DNA from: Streptomyces sp. TLI_235
Lineage (GTDB): Bacteria; Actinomycetota; Actinomycetes; Streptomycetales; Streptomycetaceae
Direction: 5' to 3'
DNA: 64,000 nt
Assembly (NCBI GenBank): GCA_002300355.1
Contig: NSGV01000001.1
Coordinates: 3,410,001 to 3,474,000 of the forward strand
The notes beneath the pieces are model-generated. The model worked only from the letters and a program-made list of their open reading frames with translations. It had not been told where the DNA came from and searched no databases. Within the stretch, counting starts at the first letter, position 1. Every line of letters begins with the position of its first letter. A program made the position numbers and the translations under genes. Positions 61,133 to 64,000 of the stretch are shown here, piece after piece.

Positions 61133-61348
61133 TCAGTCCGCGTCGTCCAGCCGGAAGCCGACCTTGAGCCCGACCTGGTAGTGCTCGATCCGGCCGTCCA
61201 CGAGGTGTCCGCGGACCTGGGTCACCTCGAACCAGTCCAGGTTCCGCAGCGTCCTGGAGGCCCGCTCGATGCCGTTGCGGATCGCGTTGTCGATGCCCTC
61301 GGAAGAGGAGCCGACGATCTCGGTGACTCGGTAGACGTGGTCGGTCAT
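61133..61348 (-). CDS. Dodecin family flavin-binding protein
   Basis: A 71-residue protein: MTDHVYRVTEIVGSSSEGIDNAIRNGIERASRTLRNLDWFEV followed by RGHLVDGRIEHYQVGLKVGFRL. This is the dodecin fold, a dodecamer that stores riboflavin or FMN, or another cofactor. The flavin-stacking Trp is in LDWFEV (near residue 39). GGGAG eight bases upstream sets the ATG. Confidence 0.94.
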   Translation of the reverse strand: MTDHVYRVTEIVGSSSEGIDNAIRNGIERASRTLRNLDWFEVTQVRGHLVDGRIEHYQVGLKVGFRLDDAD

Positions 61349-61502
61349 GGCGCATCTCCCAGCAGTGGGTGACGAGGAACGGTGTGCGGGCCCTCGTCCA
61401 CCGTGCCGCAGGACGCCGCGACCCGCGCGCCGAGCCGCCCCCGGGCGACCGCCCGGGGGACACACGGGGCACACCCGGGCCCCCGTCCCTGGCGCGCCGG
61501 GA

Positions 61503-62453
61503 TCAGAACGCGGCGCGCACCTCGCCGACCACCGCGCCGCCGCCGTGCAGCGGCTCGGCGCCGATCCGGCCCAGCACCTCGTGCTCGACGCCGAGGCGGC
61601 GCAGCGCGGCGGCGAGCACCGGTCCTCGGGCCCGCTCGGCGCCGTCGTCGATCTTGAAGGCGAGCGCCCGGCCGTCGGCCAGCGCGACCACCTGGACGGC
61701 CTCGGCGCCCATCTTGGACAGCGCGCCGGGCACCGCCCGCATCAGCCAGGTGTCGGCGCGGCGGGTGCCGGCCACGTACTCCGGGTGGGCGCGCATCGCG
61801 TCGGCGACGCGGCGCTGCGGGCTGCCGGGCTCGGCGAGCACCAGGGAGCGGTAGCCGCGGGCCAGGCCGGTCAGCGAGACGGCGAGCAGCGGGGCGCCGC
61901 AGCCGTCGGTGCCGATGTGCGTGGCGCTCTCACCGGTGGCCTCCTCCAGGGCCTCGCGGGCAAGCACCTGGATCGGGTGGGCGGCGTCGAGGTAGCCGGC
62001 GGTGTCCCAGCCGTTGGCGGCGCTGGCGGCGAGCCAGCCGGCGTGCTTGCCGGAGCAGTCCATGAGGATCGGGGCGGCGGCTCCGCCGGAGCGCAGCAGC
62101 AGCTCGGCCTCGACCCGGTCGAGCGGGAGGTCCGCGGGGGTGCGCAGGGCGTCCTCGGTGAGGCCGGCGGCGGCGAGGATCGCGCGGACGGCGTCGCGGT
62201 GGAAGTCCTCCGCGGAGTGGCTGGAGGCGGCCAGGGCGAGCGCGGCGCCGTCGAGGGCGAGGCCGGCCCGGAGGGTGGCCACCGCCTGGAAGGGCTTGGC
62301 GGTGGAGCGCGGGAAGACCGGTGCGTCCGGTGCGCCGAGCGCGTACTCGACCGTGCCGTCGGCGGCGAGCAGCACCAGGGAGCCGCGGTGGCGGCCCTCG
62401 GTGAAGCCGGAGCGTATGACCTCGGCGAGGGCGGGCAGGGCGGACAGCGGCAT
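61503..62453 (-). CDS. Asparaginase (Rhizobium etli type II family)
   Basis: A 316-residue member of the PF06089 asparaginase family, unrelated to E. coli AnsA/AnsB. PRSTAKPFQAVATL (48-61) and MDCSGKHAGWLAAS (about 131-144) carry the two catalytic Ser-x-x-Lys tandems, and GTDGCGAP the conserved Cys. It should hydrolyse asparagine to aspartate and ammonia. CAGGAG eight bases upstream sets the ATG. It is 57 bases downstream of rsiG, same direction. Confidence 0.9.
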   Translation of the reverse strand: MPLSALPALAEVIRSGFTEGRHRGSLVLLAADGTVEYALGAPDAPVFPRSTAKPFQAVATLRAGLALDGAALALAASSHSAEDFHRDAVRAILAAAGLTEDALRTPADLPLDRVEAELLLRSGGAAAPILMDCSGKHAGWLAASAANGWDTAGYLDAAHPIQVLAREALEEATGESATHIGTDGCGAPLLAVSLTGLARGYRSLVLAEPGSPQRRVADAMRAHPEYVAGTRRADTWLMRAVPGALSKMGAEAVQVVALADGRALAFKIDDGAERARGPVLAAALRRLGVEHEVLGRIGAEPLHGGGAVVGEVRAAF

Positions 62454-62510
62454 GGAGTACTCCTGACGGCGGTTGCACTGGGTGAGGGTGGCCCGGCCGC
62501 CGCCCGCTCC

Positions 62511-63020
62511 TCAGCCCCCCGTGAGCAGGTCGTCGACCCGTGCTTCCCCTTCACGGTACCTGCGGGTGATTTCGGCACTGCAGTCGTCCGCCGTCCGCTG
62601 CAGCAGCTGGCGGCGGCCGGAGACCTCACGCTCGTGCCGGGTGAGCCGCTCGACGGCGGCCAGCAGGGCGGAGGTGGGGTGCGCCGCGAGGTCGGCGAGC
62701 CGGACGTCGCCCATCAGCGTGTCGGCCTCCCGCTGGTACTGCTCGCCGCGCGGAGGCCCGAGCGTGACGTGCCGGGCCGGGCGGCGGACGGAGGAGGGCA
62801 GGTCGGCCAGGATCGCCGGCAGCCGGTCGACCAGGTCGGCAGGGGCGGGCGGGGCGAGGTCGTGCGGCACCCGGCGGCGGGCGAGCTCGGCCCGCAGGAT
62901 GTCCATCCGGCCCTGCAGCAGACGGCGGAGGTACGAGAGGTCGGCCTCCTGTTCCTGTGCGTCGCGCCGCAGCGTCCGTAGCTGGTCGAGGCCCAGCCCG
63001 CCGATGTCGCTCGCGTCCAT
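62511..63020 (-). CDS. rsiG: RsiG, c-di-GMP-dependent anti-sigma factor (AmfC family)
   Basis: A 169-residue, mostly helical protein with two exact copies of the RsiG c-di-GMP motif E(X)3S(X)2R(X)3Q(X)3D: E25-S29-R32-Q36-D40 and E130-S134-R137-Q141-D145. In streptomycetes RsiG bound to c-di-GMP sequesters sigma WhiG and holds back sporulation; both motif copies are needed for that. A linker of about 90 residues separates the motifs. It should respond to CdgB-made c-di-GMP. The ATG at 63020 has only a weak AGGTGG upstream. Confidence 0.93.
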   Translation of the reverse strand: MDASDIGGLGLDQLRTLRRDAQEQEADLSYLRRLLQGRMDILRAELARRRVPHDLAPPAPADLVDRLPAILADLPSSVRRPARHVTLGPPRGEQYQREADTLMGDVRLADLAAHPTSALLAAVERLTRHEREVSGRRQLLQRTADDCSAEITRRYREGEARVDDLLTGG

Positions 63021-63361
63021 CCACCACCTGCCGTTGTTCCTGCGTCCGGGGCCGGTGCGGCCCGTACGTGAGCACGCCCGGCAGCCCCCGGGGAGTTCCC
63101 GGCGGGGGCCGGTGCCACCCGCTCGGGCTATCGGCGGCCCGCGCCGTGGCCGGTGCGGCCGGGCCGTGCGCGGGCGGCCGTCGACAGCGTCCCACCCCGG
63201 TGGGCGGCCGCGCACCGCCCGGCACCCGAACGGCCCCCCTGGCGAACCGCCATGGCTGGTACGACAATTGGCGGCTGCGCGCTGACCTGCGCCGACCTCG
63301 GCGCACGCGCGCGCCACCCGGCGCACGCCGATGCGCCGCGCGCCTCCGGCAGAATGGCGGC
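63021..63361. other. Divergent intergenic region rsiG-dtd
   Basis: A 341-base GC-rich region. CAGAAT (63350-63355) six bases before the dtd ATG is a leaderless-type -10. An AT-richer ACGACAATTGG near 63263-63273 may belong to the rsiG promoter. I see no gene or strong operator. Confidence 0.5.
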
Positions 63362-63793
63362 ATGCGAGCAGTGGTGCAGCGGGTGTCGGAGGCGGCCGTC
63401 CGGGTGGACGGCGAGTGCGTGGGCGCGTTCGAGGGGCCCGGGCTGTGCGTCCTGGTCGGCGCGACGCACGAGGACACCCCGGCGAAGGCGGCCCAGCTGG
63501 CCCGCAAGCTGTGGACGCTGCGGCTCTTCCCCGGCACGCCGGAGCTGTCCTGCGAGGAGCTGGGCGCGCCGCTGCTGGTGATCAGTCAGTTCACGCTGTA
63601 CGGCGACGCACGCAAGGGCCGCCGGCCCACCTGGAACGCCGCGGCGCCCGGCCCGGTCGCCGAGCCGCTGGTGGACGCGGTGGTGGCCGAGCTGCGGGCG
63701 CTGGGCGCCAAGGTGGAGACCGGGCGGTTCGGCGCCGACATGAAGGTGTCCCTGGTGAACGACGGCCCGTTCACCGTGCTGCTGGAGGTCTGA
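63362..63793 (+). CDS. dtd: D-aminoacyl-tRNA deacylase
   Basis: A 143-residue protein, full length. [17 protein letters not shown] start, [17 protein letters not shown] (near 78-94) and the active-site [11 protein letters not shown] at the C-terminus are the DTD signatures (Ser-Gln-x-Thr and Asn-x-Gly-Pro). It hydrolyses D-amino acids, and mischarged glycine, from tRNA. It is convergent with the ygfZ gene ten bases away. Confidence 0.96.
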   Translation: MRAVVQRVSEAAVRVDGECVGAFEGPGLCVLVGATHEDTPAKAAQLARKLWTLRLFPGTPELSCEELGAPLLVISQFTLYGDARKGRRPTWNAAAPGPVAEPLVDAVVAELRALGAKVETGRFGADMKVSLVNDGPFTVLLEV

Positions 63794-63803
63794 CCCCCGG
63801 CGG

Positions 63804-64000
63804 CTACTGCGGGACGATCACGTCCTGGGTGCCGGGCACGCCGTCGGCGAGCAGCACGGCGTCGACCGGGACGTTCCGCTTCACCAGCGCCATGGCGATC
63901 GGCCCGAGCTCCCAGTGGCGGGCCGAGGAGGTCACGAAGCCGAGCGGCCGCCCGTCCTCGCCGTCCGAGGCGAGCCGGACCTGGGCGCCGTGCGGCGGCA
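63804..64000 (-). CDS. ygfZ: Folate-binding protein YgfZ, C-terminal fragment
   Basis: The gene enters from the right edge; the last 65 codons are visible and end in TAG. GRPLGFVTSSARHWELGPIAMALVKRNVPVDAVLL matches the C-terminal barrel of YgfZ/GcvT-like tetrahydrofolate-binding proteins, which assist Fe-S cluster assembly. The rest lies outside the window. Confidence 0.8.
   Translation of the reverse strand, partial: PPHGAQVRLASDGEDGRPLGFVTSSARHWELGPIAMALVKRNVPVDAVLLADGVPGTQDVIVPQ

Overview
The window is high-GC DNA with dense short-gap genes, many GTG starts and leaderless-type promoters. Its gene content is typical of the Streptomycetaceae (Streptomyces or Kitasatospora): a menaquinone futalosine pathway, CIRCE-controlled GroEL, DasR-type operators, CdgB, RsiG, TerD and actinobacterial DUF families. 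It is chromosomal core. I see no insertion sequence, prophage, integrase, tRNA, rRNA or CRISPR array.

Layout. 1-5.3 kb: a partial GHKL ATPase, a DUF3027 protein, an MFS permease, a DUF2771 lipoprotein-like protein and the overlapping mqnB-mqnD pair. 5.3-10.2 kb: a CSD protein, a HAD phosphatase, small membrane proteins, a membrane-anchored esterase and a siderophore-binding lipoprotein. 10.4-17.6 kb: an XPB-like winged-helix protein, the XPB helicase and a HelD-like RNA polymerase recycling factor with a structured leader. 17.7-21.6 kb: CutC, a PadR/membrane-protein operon, an HD hydrolase and a small Uma2/DUF4031 cluster. 21.8-26.2 kb: groEL with two CIRCE operators, a cold-shock gene, and a sulfur-carrier protein plus threonine synthase behind a SAM riboswitch. 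26.5-30.6 kb: GpgS, OtsA and OtsB (glucosylglycerate and trehalose), a DUF3263 protein and a cupin. 30.6-37.2 kb: an amino-sugar utilisation block (orphan sugar-binding lipoprotein, DeoR regulator, SIS isomerase, nagK, nagA, class II aldolase) with DasR-like sites. 37.1-43.7 kb: a carbohydrate-binding surface protein, diguanylate cyclase CdgB, flavin reductase, ArfB, TerD and a coiled-coil protein. 43.8-45.7 kb: a WXG100-like/DUF1023 hydrolase pair. 45.7-61 kb: folate genes (folK, folB, folP, folE), an MprF-like transferase, a second copy of the membrane esterase, ftsH, hpt, tilS, a zinc metalloprotease, dacB and ppa. 61-64 kb: dodecin, asparaginase, the c-di-GMP-dependent anti-sigma factor RsiG, dtd and a partial ygfZ.

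Themes. Both ends of a c-di-GMP developmental circuit lie here, CdgB as a synthase and RsiG as a receptor. GlcNAc catabolism is tied together by candidate DasR operators. Sulfur and threonine metabolism meet at a SAM riboswitch ahead of threonine synthase and a carrier protein ending in Gly-Gly-Cys.

The most unusual non-coding features are a GC hairpin with a GCAA loop between the ftsH Shine-Dalgarno and its ATG, a 7-copy heptanucleotide tandem repeat next to folE, a DasR-like palindrome written in rare codons over the cutC start, and a repeat-rich helD leader. I found no clear new defence or biosynthetic system. The best candidates for undescribed biology are the paralogous membrane esterases, the WXG100-like/DUF1023 pair and the Gly-Gly-Cys carrier.
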